A stretch of 64,000 nucleotides of DNA from Chamaea fasciata (GCA_029207755.1 JARCOQ010000007.1:496001-560000); one strand, 5' to 3'. Positions 21,501-34,143 are shown, counted from the stretch's first letter. The notes: generated by a model from the letters alone, not told the origin. Translations and numbers: made by a program.

Positions 21501-23524
21501 GGCATTCCACATGGAAAACATTCCATGTGCGCAGTGCTCAGAACAGGGCACGCTCTCCAAATCCAAAGCCTCATGCACAGACTGTAGGAGCCAAAGCCAG
21601 CTCCTCTATCCAGTCCCTGCCAAGCCTAGCTATTCACTGTGGGCAATCCCAGCCTTGCAGCCTTGGAAGGGAAGCAAAGGGAGCAATCCCAGTTTGTGTT
21701 GGCAGTGTCTCCACACTGGAGTGCAGGCACTAGTGGGAGTGCAAACATGGCTGAGGGATGAGCTGGTGGCTGCCACTGGCATGGGCTGTGTTCTTCCTGC
21801 GTGTCAGGGGCAGCCATGCAGGACTGGCACATTCTGCTCATCTTGGAGGGATGATATCACTGGCTGGGTGTGGATTTTCCTTACATTCCCACGGACACCT
21901 CAAGTGCAGGGGCTTACCATGAGGGGCTGTGAAAAGTCGGGCAGGTTCCCAAGCAGCAGCCCGGCCACGGTGCAGATCGCCGCCACCACGGAGCACAGCG
22001 CCAGCACGGCCAGCGGCCACTCCGCCATCAGCTGCGAGTAGCTGCAGTCAACAGGAGGAGAGAAAGTGCAGCTGCTGAGATGCAAAACCTGCTGCTGAGC
22101 CAAGGAGGTGTGAGCAAGGAAGGAAAAAATCAGGGTCTCTGGTTTGTGCAGTTATTTATTGTGAAGCTTGGAGGCTGTAGTGCAGCTATTAATGAACATA
22201 TTACACCTCTAACTGGATATTTGCAGGCAGCTCTAATTAACTCGGGTAATTACATTTTGCCTCCCTGCGTTTTCCAGCTTTTTCAATCAGAAATAATAAA
22301 AACCAGACTCGTGTGTCCTCGAGCAAAATGAAGCTTTAAACATTTAAGTTCAAAGATTGCATTTAGAAAGGGCCTCTTAATTTCCTCCGCATTGTGCAAT
22401 GTCAGCTGGTGGCTGCAACACTTCAGGCTACAGATTTCCAAACTGGACCCTGAGAAATCTTTGAATTATTCTGAAGAGTCCCTGAGGGTAACTGACCTGA
22501 GCAAGCCCACTGTCGTTGGTTTAAATTTGTGTATTTAGACACTGCTCTAAATTCATACCTATTTGCTAGGATACATACCATTTTAATGATGTATCACAAA
22601 ATTTTGATGACATCAAAACCCTTCCAGGGAAGCAGCTTACTCTGGCCAAAGTATTATTTGTCAGTTACTTTTGTTCTTAAAGAGCTGGTGTAAAATTTTC
22701 TATCCAAGTTCTGTTTTTCCTTTGGGACAAACTCTCCCATACAGGATGATCTATGGAAGTTACTCTCCCACCTTTTTTACCAGTGCAGGTTTTACTGTGT
22801 CAAGATTTTTGTCTTCCTCAGAAATATCAGTTGAGATATAAGATAGCAGAATGAGTTCCTGCTCTGGTTTGGCAGGTTAGTTCTTTTGTGTTCTGATGTA
22901 TTTCTGAAATACAAGAAATTCTTTGTTGAAAAATAGTTTGATATATTACACAAGTATATGTGAAGGGAAGTGAAATATTTATGAACTTTATTTGACGTGG
23001 AATATTTCTCCTTGCCTGCTCTTTTGCCCCTTTTGCCTGGGACTCCACCACAGCTATTTCATCATTAGAAGTCACCATAAGCACTTCAGATATCTTTTCA
23101 TGTGACTTTTGATTTTTTAAAATTTTATTTTGGCTTTTTTTTTTTTTTAATTTACAATTGCCTTATCAAGTTTGTTTTCATAGACAAAGTCTTTACTATG
23201 AAAATGAACAAAACTGCTCTCTGCTCTTTACTCATTAAAGTACCTAATTTCTGGAGGTCGTTTTGGGTGTTTCCATGTCCAATTACCAGAAAAATAAGAA
23301 CAAAACAAATCAGCTGCAGTCGCTGATGGGGGAAGGTGCTTACCCAAACCAGCCAAAAGCCATAGTTTACAAAAGTCAGATTTTAAACAGAAGTAGAAAG
23401 CAAGCAAATTATTTTAATTTTGATAAATGTGTTTCAATTTTTCTGTCTTTTTAAAAGATGAGTTTATTTAATGGACAGGCTCTTTTCCTTATTGCTCCTC
23501 TGATAGGACAAGCTGGATTAATCT

Positions 23525-23580
<56 letters not shown>

Positions 23581-26500
23581 CACAAATGTATATATACATG
23601 CTCACAGAGACACATATAGAATAGAAAGCTACTATATATATATACAGTAGTAGTATATATACTATGAATATAGAAAGCTACTGTATGAGTTAGAGGCAGG
23701 CACTTGCCCAGGAGCAGCTACTGAGACAGTGTTACTATTCATTAATGCAGCTTAAATTGATCTCAGAAGCAAATGGAGATCTTTCCAAGGAGTGGAAAGC
23801 CCCAGGAGCGCTGACCTCGCCTCTGGAGCTGAGCCTGCTGGGATGTCACCAGCAGTAACACTCTGCTTCTCCTAATAGCAGGGCAGGAGAGCACTGATCA
23901 CAGGGTACAAGGACAGGAAGCTTTTGCTGTTAAACATACCTTTTTGGCATCCTGAAAGCTTTGTCATGTCTGCAGATAGAAAGGAAAAAAGATGTGTTCA
24001 TTTATTATTTTTCTGGGGAGCCCAGTGCTGGGCTGATCCCTGAACAGGTTAACCCTTGCAGGGCTATAAGCACCAAGGTGAGCCAGTGCTGACACAGTTC
24101 TGTCAGTGTGTGAATTAGTTTAATGGATAATAGAGCCTTTTCTTCTCTCATTTCAACCAAACAGGATGGAAGCCATGCAGTCACTCCTCATTTTGCCCCT
24201 CTCAGAAAACCCTGCAGAAAGTATTGGACATTAACAATGCAGTCCCGTAGAAATCCCATTGCAGATCTCATCCATTAAAATCTATCTGGTTTAAGTGCTT
24301 TTCCTACACTTCTTAAAGTGTTTCTTGACAAAAGCAAACCTCTTCATCAAATCTCATGAGCTGGGCCAGCAACAACTGCAGATAGTTTTTATTTCCTGTT
24401 TAGCTCAGCGAGGATTTTCCCAAAAAGGTGACTCTCATTTGTTTCCTGGCTCTCTCCAAAGACAGTGTCTTATCAGGCTATAAGAGCAGAAAGCCAGTGG
24501 AGCTGCTAAAAATATTTCATCTGTATTTTCTTCACAGAGGAGCGTTTGTCACTCCCGTCACTTTGAAGGGCTCTGAGGGGAGAAATAAAGCCTTCCCCGG
24601 GGGATCCAAAGTTTGTTAATGAATCCCTGAGGACAAGCATTTCGCCAGCATCCTGTCAGGAAAGCTGCATTTTGGTGGGTCAGGTATCTACAGGACCTTT
24701 TGTTCTGCCCTCTCTCTTTCTGCACTGAAATGTCCCCTTGAAACATGCCCCAGTCTGGCAAGGCCTTGGCTTGGTCACGGCTCCGAGAGAACTGCTCCCA
24801 CCTCCTTCCACAGCTGTGCCCAGCTCTGCTCAGCCAGTGCTCCCTCCTCCTCTCCCCCTCCTGGCTTCAGCTGGGAGAAGGTCCTGCTGCACTCCGGTAT
24901 CTGTGCCGGGCAGATGGCCCCCCCTCCCTGCAACAGCCAGCTGGGGACCTTGAGGCAGCTCATCCTTCCTGGCCTTGTTATGAGTGGGAGAAATGGAAAA
25001 GCAGTGGAGGGGAGCTCCCCATGGCAGAGTCACTCTGGGTGGCTCATGGAATAAATCATTCTGTGTTTTGCTTGTCACGCTAATGCTCTGTAGATTTGGG
25101 ACAGAGAGGAGCCAAGCAAAAGCCTCCCCAGATTATCAAAGCAAGGTCTCTCTGCAGCAGTACACTGCCCATCCTGTGCTAATTCCCTCACAATAGCTCT
25201 TCAAGCAGATTTGCTTGGATTAAAAACCTCATTCTGGCATTATTATGTTATCACTTTTCTGACTGCCGGTGCTGCACACTCTGCCAGGGATTTATAATCC
25301 AGCTGTGCTTCCTACTTAAATAACCTGTTACAGAGGACGTGGTTGGCAATTTTGTTGATAGCATATGAGTGAAAAAGGATCCAGAAAAAGGATCCAGGAA
25401 AACGATTCAGAAAAAGGACCCAGGCTCCTTTGACTGCAGTTCCTCTACACAAACACCAGCAAATTAAATCCTGTGTAAATGGCTGGAAAATGAGACTCTA
25501 AAGGGCTTTTGTGCCTAGCACTGCAATGCCGTACACAGGCAAGAAAGGAACCCTGTGCCATCTTTTATCAGGATTCAGTGGGTACAGCAGTGAAGGGATC
25601 ATGATCTCTTGTGCCAAGGGTGGACTCTAAAAGGCACATTCAGGAAGAAGGATGGTGCTGGCTGGAAGGAATAGAGGTTGTAGCTCAGGATTCTGTCACA
25701 AAGAATTCACACCCTGGTTTGCTGCTGAACCTGGAAAGCCAGATAATGTTCCCCCCTTTTGTATCCCTCACTGCTCAGCTCTAGCCCGTGCTTACCCTCT
25801 GCTGCCACTCCCTTCCAGCATTGGCACCAGCTTCTGTGGGGGCAGGAAAAGAGTGAACTCTGTTCCCATCACTGAGAACTCTGCCCAGATAAAGGACTGG
25901 CAGCTAGGTGGCTTGGAGTGCAAAGGGAGAAAACACAAAGGTGAAGGCAGATGGGCATATTCACAGCTGCGTGACCTTGGAGTGACTGAGTCACCTTGGC
26001 TTTAGCCAGCCACTCCCTTGAGAAGGAAATCCCACCTCTCCCTGGCATGGGAATGGCAGCTCTCTGTACGCCCACACAGAGGCAGAGAGCAAACTGCATC
26101 CTTCCTGTGTTTTGGAGCTGCTGCTGCCGAGCTGAAGAGCAAACTCACGTTTCATCCATCCCAGCTCAGACCCTGCTCATCCCTCCCACCTCCCCCGGCC
26201 ACGTCTGGACGATGCTCCTTTGAGCCGCCCTCCACGCGCCCCTTACCTGACTGTGACGACGTGATGTTGCACCGGCCGCCGCTGCCCGGGGGACCACTGC
26301 TTCCAGGGCGTTCCCGAGGCCTCATGGTGGGAAGCTGCCACAAGATCACCACTGGAAAGATGGGAGCACAGCACGGGCCTCTCGCCGTGCCCAGGGAGCG
26401 AGGGCAGGCCATAGCTGCCTCGGGACTCCTCCTGGCTGCAGGGGTAGTATGGGTGGTGCTGCTGTGAGTCCTGCGAGCTTGATGGCACCTGGCCATTGGA

Positions 26501-29500
26501 CTGGGTGGAGACCGGCCCAAGAGTGTGGCTGGAGGAGGGCAAGTTGTCTTCCCCCAGGCCGGGGGATGCAGGAATGGGGCAGTGATGGACTGGGCAGATT
26601 TTTTCCCAGGAAGTGCCACTGTAGCTGAGCTCAGCGTTCCCGATCTCTGGCATGGCAAGACAGGTCTGGCAAGGTCCTGCATTTTGTTTTTCCCTATGAG
26701 AGAAATGAAGGGAAAGGTAAAATGGGAGAGGTTGAAAGGCTGCGCTGGGGAGTTGCATTCCAAGAACTGGGGATGCTCACAGACCTCCCACGTAACACAA
26801 ATGTCAAACCTCACCCACTGCATCTTGTACCAGGAGTCAGCCTAAGGGCTGGACTGGATTATGCTTTTTATAAAGACATCCCTGAATGAGTCATTCAGGG
26901 ATCCCAAGTGATGGAGAATCCTGTAATCCATGTTTTGTGTGTGTTGCTCCAAAAGTTTGAAAAATTGGGTAATATCCCACCCAAAAAATTCTCCAGAATC
27001 TTTCACTCTGGAGGGGGGTCCTCACTCAGGACCCAGAGAGATTACAGAGGCCTGGACAAACAGAAACCAAAGGAATCTGCATGTGAAGAAGCCATTCAAT
27101 TATCTGCACTCCTTGGGAGGATTAATTAGTGTGATTACTCTGCAGGAGGACTGGCACTGCTCCATGTTGGGTCAGCAGGAGAGTGAGTCATCCCTGGCAC
27201 CGACACAGCTGAGCAGTGAACCTGAGGGCTGTGACATCTACCAGGGCCCTCAGCCTCCAGCCTGGCACATTCCTTAATGGCTGCCATGTCCTGCATGCTC
27301 CACTGGGCTCTTCAGGAACTTTTTAGGCACACATCTCCCAAGGATGACAGCAACAAATTTTATTGGTCTTACCTTGTAGGAAGGGGATCTCTATAGATCC
27401 TTTGAAACTTGACTGTCCTCTGGCTGCTGAATTTATTTAGACAAAATATTTGCAGACTCCAGTTCCCAAGCAATGAGGTGTCTGCAGGATACAATTTCTT
27501 CTCTCCAAGGAATTTAAAACATTATTTCATTCCTATAGCTGTTGATTTATGGAGCCTGAGAGGTTTTGCTAGCTTGGAGAAAGTTTGAATAATACTTTGA
27601 GGGACTGCTTATTCTGTGTGATACAAAAACCCCTTCACACACAATAGACTGAGGTCCTCCTGACCCCAAAAATGCTTTAGGAATTGCTGTCCCAAGAGAT
27701 GCAAACACCAGCAGTTTCTGGTCCTTGTTCAGAGCACGTGCCATGGTCTCCGAGCTGAATTATGTGTCTTGCTGCAGTGCCTGACGTCCAGGATTAAAAA
27801 GGACAAACAGTTCAGGCCAGCCAGAATCACAAAGTGTCTCAAGTCATCAAAGAATTATGAGTGTTGGAGCAAGACTGCAGTGAGATGAGCTTTAGCCTCA
27901 GGCACCTGGTGTAATGTGGGGAAAAGAAATGAAGGTAAAAAGTTGGGGAAAGGATGGTTTTTATATTTTGTAGAGTGCCTCTCATTTATTTTTCTCACAG
28001 CCATGGAAAAGGGCAGAATTTTAGTGACTACACATCTCTGGAATTGCACCCAAAGTTAACTGGCATGAGATTATCAAAGACAAAAGAATCTGGTGAATGC
28101 TATTAGCTCAGTATTGCTTGAAAATTGCTATTTTTTTCCAGAAAGCAGGACATATCGGCCTTGGCAGTCTCTGCTGTGTGCTTTCCAACATCAGCTGAGT
28201 TTATCAACACTGATAAACTATATTTCATGATTGTACAAAATGGGTTTATTTCATTAAAATCATTACAGCAGAGTCACGTTTGCGGTAGCAGTTACACCAG
28301 TATGTGGACACTCATGGCACAGGCATCACACTCAGCTTCTCTTGCACACTGTACCAGTCCAGGGACCAGTAACAGAAATCTTGGCTGATTAAGCACCGTC
28401 CAGTGCTGCACTTAGTTTCTAAGCCTAAAGAAAGCTGCAGCAGTTACAGACTCAGCACATTCCTGGGTCCTGACTTCAGAAGCCATAATTGATGTGCAAA
28501 TGCAAAGTAGCCAGAAAGAAGTCAGTGTCTGTGCTGAAGCAGGTGCCAGAAAACCAGCAGACAGGTGTGTGAACACACCTTATCTCACGTCAGTGAGATA
28601 AGGTTGAGATAAGGTTGTCCCCAGCAGTTCCAGTGCTCATTTGCCTCTGAACTGCAAGGCAAGTAATGGTAAGTCTTGAGCTGGTTCAATGCAGCAAGAG
28701 GGAGAGCAGCTGGCAAAGCAGAAGTCCCTGAACTGTGACAGTGATATCCCAGTCACCCACAGAACTTGTCAAATAACATCAGCAATAGGCTTGAAGTCCT
28801 TGCTGTCCTGTCCCAGGTGGATTAGTGACAGGATTACCTGGCCTTTCGAGCGTGTGATTTGTGTTAGAGCTCTGTGTAGAGGTAGTTCAACAGGAGAGTC
28901 CACACTTGTCATACAGGAGATTACAAACGCAGTGCCAGCAAAGCTGCTCAGGAGATGCAATCTGAACTCTTGTCTGGGGTTCTTACAACCTCATCAGAGC
29001 CATCCCTGCACGAGGAGGGATTCAGGTGCAGCATGGGGCAGGAGCGCTGCAGACAGGCCAGGGAAAGATTAGGGTCTGTGGCAGGCAACACAGAGAATTA
29101 CATCTTTAATTAGTCATTGCATTTCTCTACTAATTATAGAGGTGACTTCATGGGAGGGTGTTAAACCACCTCATCCCCTACAGTGCTGGTGAGCTGCAGG
29201 GGCAGAGGCTGTTTGGGACACCTGAGCTGGAGGGTCCCTCAAGCCACGCTCTCAAGCTTGATGTGTAAATCATCCTGCTCTTCTTTCCATGTGTCCAGTG
29301 ACTTGCTTGCAGTTTTGTACTGCGGGGTATTTTCATCAGAGAGCTGAGGTCATGGTAGTGTTATGCTTTGACATAGACCTTTTCTGACTCCCTTTTTGTC
29401 GCCTCTAAGTTACTCTTTGTCCTTGACCTTGATCCCATTGTTTTCCATAGTTTTTGTATACTTTAAATAGGTGATGCTCTCCTACAGTGCATAATAATTC

Positions 29501-32500
29501 AAAAAGACACTGCCGCATTGACATCTTGTGTTTTGGTGTTCCTACACCTGTACTATATTTCTGATCTTTTTTTTTCCCAAAGGAAAAGCAAAATTCTTAT
29601 CGCTTTAAACTACTGTGTCTACACAGTAATCTGGGACCAGAGGCTTTTCATGACTTAATTAGCCTGTCTGCCTCATCTGAGGGCGAGTATGTGACACTGG
29701 ATGGAACAAAAGGGCTTTTAAAAAATACACGTTGAACGTGGTCGGGGAGAGGCAGGAGACCATGCAATGAAAATTTCTTCCTCCACAAACCCCTCGGCTA
29801 CAAAACCTCCGGGTGGGGAAAGCAGATGCCAAACTCTTGGATATCGCAGATTGCCTCCGGGTTTTCTGCACATACGCTGGTAACGTTGAGTCTAATATTT
29901 CACACAAAATCACACTCGCCCTGTTTACCATCTTTGCTGTGAATTGCTGTCAAGTTCTGCTCTTCCCCCGCATGTCGTTTCCTAACTCAATCCCTGGCCT
30001 GCTCAGTGACTTCAGGTTCTGGAATAACTTCTGCAAGTTTGGATCATTCACTCGTGACTTCTCTCCACTATCTCTTTTTCAGACTAAACAATTACAGCTC
30101 TGTCAGTCACTCTCCGGATATGAGTTCCCTTATGCTCATCCCTCTCCAGCTCCATGACGATGTGACCTTGGCTATCTACAATCTCCAGGGAAACCTGGAG
30201 CTTGCAAATAATGATTGGTTTGGATAATCACTTCTGGCAGCTCAGCAGAGTTCGAGTCTCCACTTGCTGCTCTCCCAATTAGCTGTAGTGCTGGTGAGCT
30301 TAACCTTTGGTCTGCTGAGGTCTGCACCAGACACGTAGGCTGCTCCTTCTTTGCCTGAAACCATGTCGCTATTACTTTTCTGGGCCCTCAGGACCCTGAA
30401 CTACGCTAGAAAAATGTTTCTGGGGATTTCTGATGTCTGTTTGCTGTCAGGCACGAGGAGAAGAGGGCAGAGCACCACACTGGACTCCGCTTGCCATGCT
30501 GACAGCGACCTTTATTTTTTAACATTTATTCCCACTCTGGGCTGTGTCAAATATTTGATATCTGTGGGATTAAATGGGCAGAAATGGTGTCTCGGCTGCA
30601 GAAAAGCCTATAGAGGCAGCTGACAGCCTCAGTTTTCTTTTCCATGCTCAACTGGATGCAACCAGAGAGATGGTGGGAAAGGAGAAAAGAAGGGGTGTAA
30701 TGGAAGGGATGGACTAGGGTTAACTGCTCCTGTTACCCACGGCAGTGAGCTGTGTTGCTCTCGCTGTTTGCTTCCTCATCTCTTGCCCTGAGATGTCTAG
30801 ACAGAATAATAATCCAATTTATGGACCTGCCTGAGCCACTTTGAGTGCAGCAGTGCTTCTCTGAGACGAGTGTCAGGGCACAAACACCTTGTGTGGGGGA
30901 CCCAGCAAAAGGACTGGAGCTCCTTCCCACAAGGAAACAGGAAAGAGAGGGTCAGGATTTCTAAGGAGACAGCTTTCTGCCATTCCGGGTCTGCACGGAT
31001 GTGTAGCAGTGGTGGGATACAGGGTCTGTGGCAGGAGCCAGGGGCTGTATGCTGTCAGTCCTCCTCCCTGGCAGGGATTATCTCCCTCTTCCAGAGACCA
31101 GCATCCTTCCTGCCCCCAGAGAATGGCTGCAGGAATTGGCTTTAGGCTTCACCTGCTCACTCAGTCCCGGCAGGGTGCTTCACTGGAAACATGCCGTGTT
31201 GGCTTCTTGCTCCCAGCACGTTCCCCTCAGGATGGTTTCCTTCTGCAGCACACAGAGCCGAGCTGGGATGGAGGAAACTTTGCGGGCAGGGACAGAGTAG
31301 CATACGGCCGCCTTCCTTTTCCTAAGCCACTCCAGTTTTTGGCGCTTCCTGGTGTTGCTGTCCCCCCCCAAGCCACGCAGCAGGAAAGCACATGTGATTC
31401 TGAGAGGGTAATGGGCCAAAAATATTCAGCCTTTTGCAGGAATGGCTCCTTTCTCCGTCTGCCTAATTCCCCCCTCATCCCCAAACCCTTTCTATAAGCA
31501 CTGCTTTTTATTTTGTTTTAATAGATCATTTCCCCCTTTGCATACTAAAGAGAGGATCAAGAAAGAAGCACTTTGCATATGAAAGATGGGAAACACCTAC
31601 CGAGTGAATGGAGCTGTCTGATGCCTGACTCAAACTACAACTTTTTCTGTTGCCAGAGGAATCTCAAGGGGGAATAAAAACAAGGAGAAAAATGGCAGAA
31701 GTCTGTACCTTGCCTACAACCAGAGCCCTTTTTTATGAAGAAACTTTGCTCAATCAGACATTAAGTGCCACAAAATTTCATTCATTAAAAAAGCTAGTTT
31801 GATTCTCTTTCCCCTTTTTTTTCCTCCCTCTAGCAAAGTTTTCTTTGCATATCAGCTGTACAAGTGTTCCCAAATGAAAAAGAAATATGAATTCTTTCTG
31901 GATTAATTCCATGTGCTATAGGTCAGCTTCCATCTAGGCTAATAGCTTTTTCCTGGAGAGCTGTAAATGACTTTTTAAGAATGCGCTTTTATAATGGAAT
32001 TTATATTTCTCTTTGAACATACCACCAGCAAAACTGCAGTGGAGCTCTTGAGAAAAAGAGCTTTTTTCTTTGTATTTTCTAGGGAGATAAGAATGCCCTG
32101 TCCCTGGGATTAGGGAAAGGTTCATTGCATTTCACTGTCACCTCGTTATCTAGCTCCCTGTCTCCCTGACAGGGAGAGACAGGCACTCCTGAGCAATCCA
32201 TCTCCTCCTTTGGCTGCGGCAAATCCTTGTGCACTGAACAATTCCTGCCGAGTTCTTTTGTTTTGCTTTTTCAGTCTAGCAGCAGGATCGTGCATACCCT
32301 TGAGAAGACCTACAGCCTTTTTGTTAGTGAGACTCCTGAGTATGTTAAATCATCATGAAAAATTAATGAGACTGCAAAACTCTGCTTCCCACGTAGTCTG
32401 CCAGGAAAAGTTTAGTTTTATAATCCTTTCCATTGACTCGTGCGAGCAGCCTTACCTTCACCCCAGGCAGCTGTTGCTGCTGCTGTGGGTACAGGTGTGT

Positions 32501-33944
32501 GTGCTGGGATAGAGCCAGACACGGAGGGCGCAAGGTTCCCACCCAGCCTTCAGTGCCAGAACAGCTCTGTCTGCACTGGGAAAATCATGTTTGCTGAGCC
32601 TTGTTTTGAAGAAAAAGAAAGAGGAGTGAAATGAAAAGGGAGAGACATTTTTACCTCGGTGTCCCCAGGCTAGAAGAGGCCAGGAGGAAAGGTGGTGTTT
32701 TCTGACATGTGTGTTTTTCTGCTGATGAGGTGAGCATTCATGATGAAGAGCCTCGGCTAGGGCAGAGGGTGGGGACCACAGAGCTAAGACTGAGTGAGCA
32801 GCATGGGTGAAGTTCGAAATACACCTGTGTAAGGTGTCTTAACTCTCTGTAACTTACCTCTCACAGGCTGAAGTGTTCATTTCAAGACCTGTCTGAACAG
32901 CCAAGGAGTACAGAGACAAGCAAAGAAAATGGCTCCAGCAACAGCTCGGGCCCCATTGAATGTGCGAGGTCCAAGCCAGCGGTGGGCTGTCGCTGAAGAC
33001 TGAGACCCGCAGGCTCGGCAGCCCCTGGCCGAGGACATCAGAGCCGTCTGACGAGCTGTGAGTGCCCTGTCAGTGCCCCCGGGCGGGTGGGGCTCTCTCA
33101 GCGTGAATATCCTGTGCTAGACAGAAATGGAACCCTTGGCTTTCAGAAAGGATTTGTGTGCTGCTGACCTCGGGGTGTGCTCTGGTCAGGCAGAATCTGA
33201 AGAGCTTAGGTCTGTTAGCCTGGTCTAACACATGTCAATGTGTTTGTGGATATGGGATGGCTCCTTGCCCGTCATTGTGGGCTTGTTGATACTTCCAGAA
33301 AATATTGATGGTTGTGGCTGCTAACCTGGCTTAAGACACCAGGTAAGGGAGCATATGGCCCAGGGGAATGAGGTATGTGGGGGGTTATGGAGGAGATCTT
33401 TGGACTGAAACCCATGTTTGCCCACAGCTGAGTGCAATAGTGCTCTGTCTGAAACACGCTGAGCTTCCCAACAATAGCTCTCCCGTTGCTGCAGAAGGGA
33501 GAGCACACCATGTTGCAGGATCGAAACCTGCCCGGGAGGCCAAACCAGGAAGCCCCCCCCGGCAGGACTGGTTCTGTATGGTGTTCCTGACCCCAGGGAA
33601 GGAGCAACCAGGGCCCCGGTTGGGTAGCGCACATCGCCAGAGCCCGAATCGCGGGTAGGCAGCTGGGCAGGCAGCGAGAGACTCTGTCTGCGCCCCCGGT
33701 GGGAGGACGGGACACACCTCGGCGGGACCGGGGGGCCCTGGTCCGAGGAAAAGCTGGTGACACCCACCGCTTCCACGCACAGAGCCGGGAGTGGCGGCAG
33801 GGCGGCGGTTCCCACCCGCCGGGGCACCGGCTCCGCGCCCCTGTCCCGATCCCGCAGCTCCTACCTGGGCGAGGCGGGGTCGCGACCGCGGTGAGTCCCC
33901 TCAGGTCGCGGCTCCCGGGGCGGCGGGGAGGGCGCGGCCTCCAT
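15104..33944 (-). CDS. DISP2: DISP2, Dispatched-family RND-like membrane protein 2, complete
   Basis: Dispatched family: polytopic proteins related to Patched and RND transporters. DISP1 releases cholesterol-modified Hedgehog; the role of DISP2 is less clear. Exons on the minus strand: 33944-33865, 26693-26247, 23969-23940, 22041-21918, 21132-21017, 20725-20631, 19747-19650 and 18523-15104. They sum to 4410 nt, or 1469 residues plus TGA (human about 1401). Order: Ser/Pro-rich cytoplasmic N-terminus; TM1 about 190-213; Cys-rich extracellular loop; sterol-sensing-like five-helix block about 507-652; TM7 about 719-736; second large loop; second TM block about 985-1135; cytoplasmic tail of about 330 residues. 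The TM10 motif GLSVDFTVNY (1047-1056) is intact, while TM4 has CANHTFVFFD in place of the Asp pair of DISP1. The tail ends PNSQPDMPDVW...SGYNS, conserved with human DISP2. Confidence 0.96.
18595..19127. repeat. Perfect (CCTCT)n pentanucleotide microsatellite, about 106 copies
   Basis: About 533 bp of uninterrupted CCTCT (AGAGG on the DISP2 strand) inside DISP2 intron 7, ending in CCCCCTTTCCCC. No unit deviates along the whole length. A 5-bp unit read in triplets gives a 15-bp coding period, so every frame stays open (GEERR on minus, LLSSP on plus). Those open frames are artefacts. Confidence 0.98.
19650..19747 (-). CDS. DISP2: DISP2 coding exon 7
   Basis: EKSYSQLVFMSTTAGSLWNL to MCQMEQDK, residues 298-330, extracellular; compare EKSYAKLVFMSTSSGSLWNL in human. 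Acceptor ttatttcag, donor AAG|gtcagt, phase 0. Confidence 0.96.
20631..20725 (-). CDS. DISP2: DISP2 coding exon 6
   Basis: Residues 266-297, ending TRRMVETIYGADGFFCGPP; compare PRRMVEPL and ENFFCGPP in human. Acceptor attggcag, donor CCAG|gtgact, phase 1. Confidence 0.95.
21017..21132 (-). CDS. DISP2: DISP2 coding exon 5
   Basis: GFEPRDTDIGRKLIVWRN to SLSPYAKKK, residues 228-265. GFEPRDTDIG is identical to human DISP2 as I recall it and typical of the family. Acceptor ggtgcag, donor AAAG|gtattt, phase 2. Confidence 0.96.
21299..21321. repeat. (TTTCCC)n short tandem repeat
   Basis: Four near-perfect TTTCCC units in DISP2 intron 4, close to exon 5. Like the large CCTCT tract it is a pure polypyrimidine/polypurine run. 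Confidence 0.8.
21918..22041 (-). CDS. DISP2: DISP2 coding exon 4 (first transmembrane helix)
   Basis: SYSQLMAEWPLAVLALC through GNLPDFSQPLM, residues 186-227. It contains TM1 and the start of the extracellular loop; compare SYSQLIAEWPVAVL and ARLPDFSKPLL in human. Acceptor gactgcag, donor ATG|gtaagc. Confidence 0.96.
23528..23576. repeat. (TA)n microsatellite, about 24 units
   Basis: Perfect alternating TA in DISP2 intron 3, followed by further shorter TA stretches and a duplicated atagaaagctact near 23621 and 23671. Confidence 0.95.
23940..23969 (-). CDS. DISP2: DISP2 30-nt microexon
   Basis: Encodes HDKAFRMPK with split codons at both ends (R before, S after), matching QERAFQMPK in the human protein. 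Acceptor ctatctgcag, donor AAAAAG|gtatgt. Phase is 2 on both sides, so skipping would remove exactly ten residues in frame just before TM1. Confidence 0.93.
26247..26693 (-). CDS. DISP2: DISP2 coding exon 2 (cytoplasmic N-terminus)
   Basis: Encodes residues 27-175, Ser/Pro/His-rich. ICPVHHCP, SYGLPSLPGHGERPVLCSH and the end PVQHHVVTV correspond to SCSLHSCP, SLPGLGDRAALCSH and AVQHHVVSV of human DISP2. Acceptor ctctcatag, donor GTCAG|gtaagg, phase 2. Confidence 0.92.
26694..33864. other. DISP2: DISP2 intron 1, 7.2 kb
   Basis: No exon, RNA gene or transposon recognised on either strand. A pair of adjacent perfect inverted repeats lies at 28563-28603. GC content rises from about 33000 toward the promoter island. 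Its length relative to the compact remainder of the gene suggests room for regulatory elements, but none can be named from sequence alone. Confidence 0.6.
28563..28603. repeat. Two adjacent inverted repeats
   Basis: First hairpin: aggtgtg / tgaa / cacacct at 28563-28580. Second: ccttatctcac / gtca / gtgagataagg at 28578-28603, an 11-bp perfect stem with a 4-nt loop. A further gagataagg follows directly. The second stem contains TATC/GATA cores on both arms. Confidence 0.75.
33865..33944 (-). CDS. DISP2: DISP2 coding exon 1 (predicted)
   Basis: MEAAPSPPPREPRPEG to ASP plus two bases, donor CCCAG|gtagga. The ATG is in a GGCCATGG context inside a CpG island. Phase 2 matches exon 2 exactly, and joining the two leaves one open frame. 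Human DISP2 also begins with a short Pro/Gly/Glu-rich first segment. Similarity alone would not prove it; an alternative start is the ATG at 26653 in exon 2 (MPEIGNAEL). Confidence 0.7.
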
Positions 33945-34082
33945 GGCCGGCGGCGGCGGGCGCTGTCCGTGCCCGCGGTGCTGAACGCTCTGGAGCGACG
34001 ACGGCGGTAGCGCCCCGGCGCGTCCCGGCTCCGCACGGCTCGACTCGGCGCGGCGCGGCTCTGCCCGATTCGGCGCCGCTCT

Positions 34083-34143
34083 ACCCGGCCCGGCCCGGCC
34101 CGGCCCGGCCCGACCCGGCCCGGCCCGGCCCGGCCCGGCCCGG
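34083..34143. repeat. (CCCGG)n GC-rich pentanucleotide array
   Basis: About twelve CCCGG/CGGCC units with one CCCGA variant, flanked on both sides (about 34025-34230) by degenerate cggctcggct-type pentamers. It is 140-200 bp upstream of the DISP2 start codon, so in its 5' UTR or core promoter. Confidence 0.9.

Larger units (their letters stand above)
22042..26246. other. DISP2: DISP2 introns 2 and 3 (around the microexon)
   Basis: Apart from the 30-nt exon and the TA tract, nothing recognisable. Open frames at 24738-25083 and nearby lack splice sites and similarity. Confidence 0.6.

Noticed and set aside
33272..34036. 254-codon minus-strand frame
   Set aside because: Overlaps DISP2 exon 1 in another frame within a GC-rich island; no similarity recognised.
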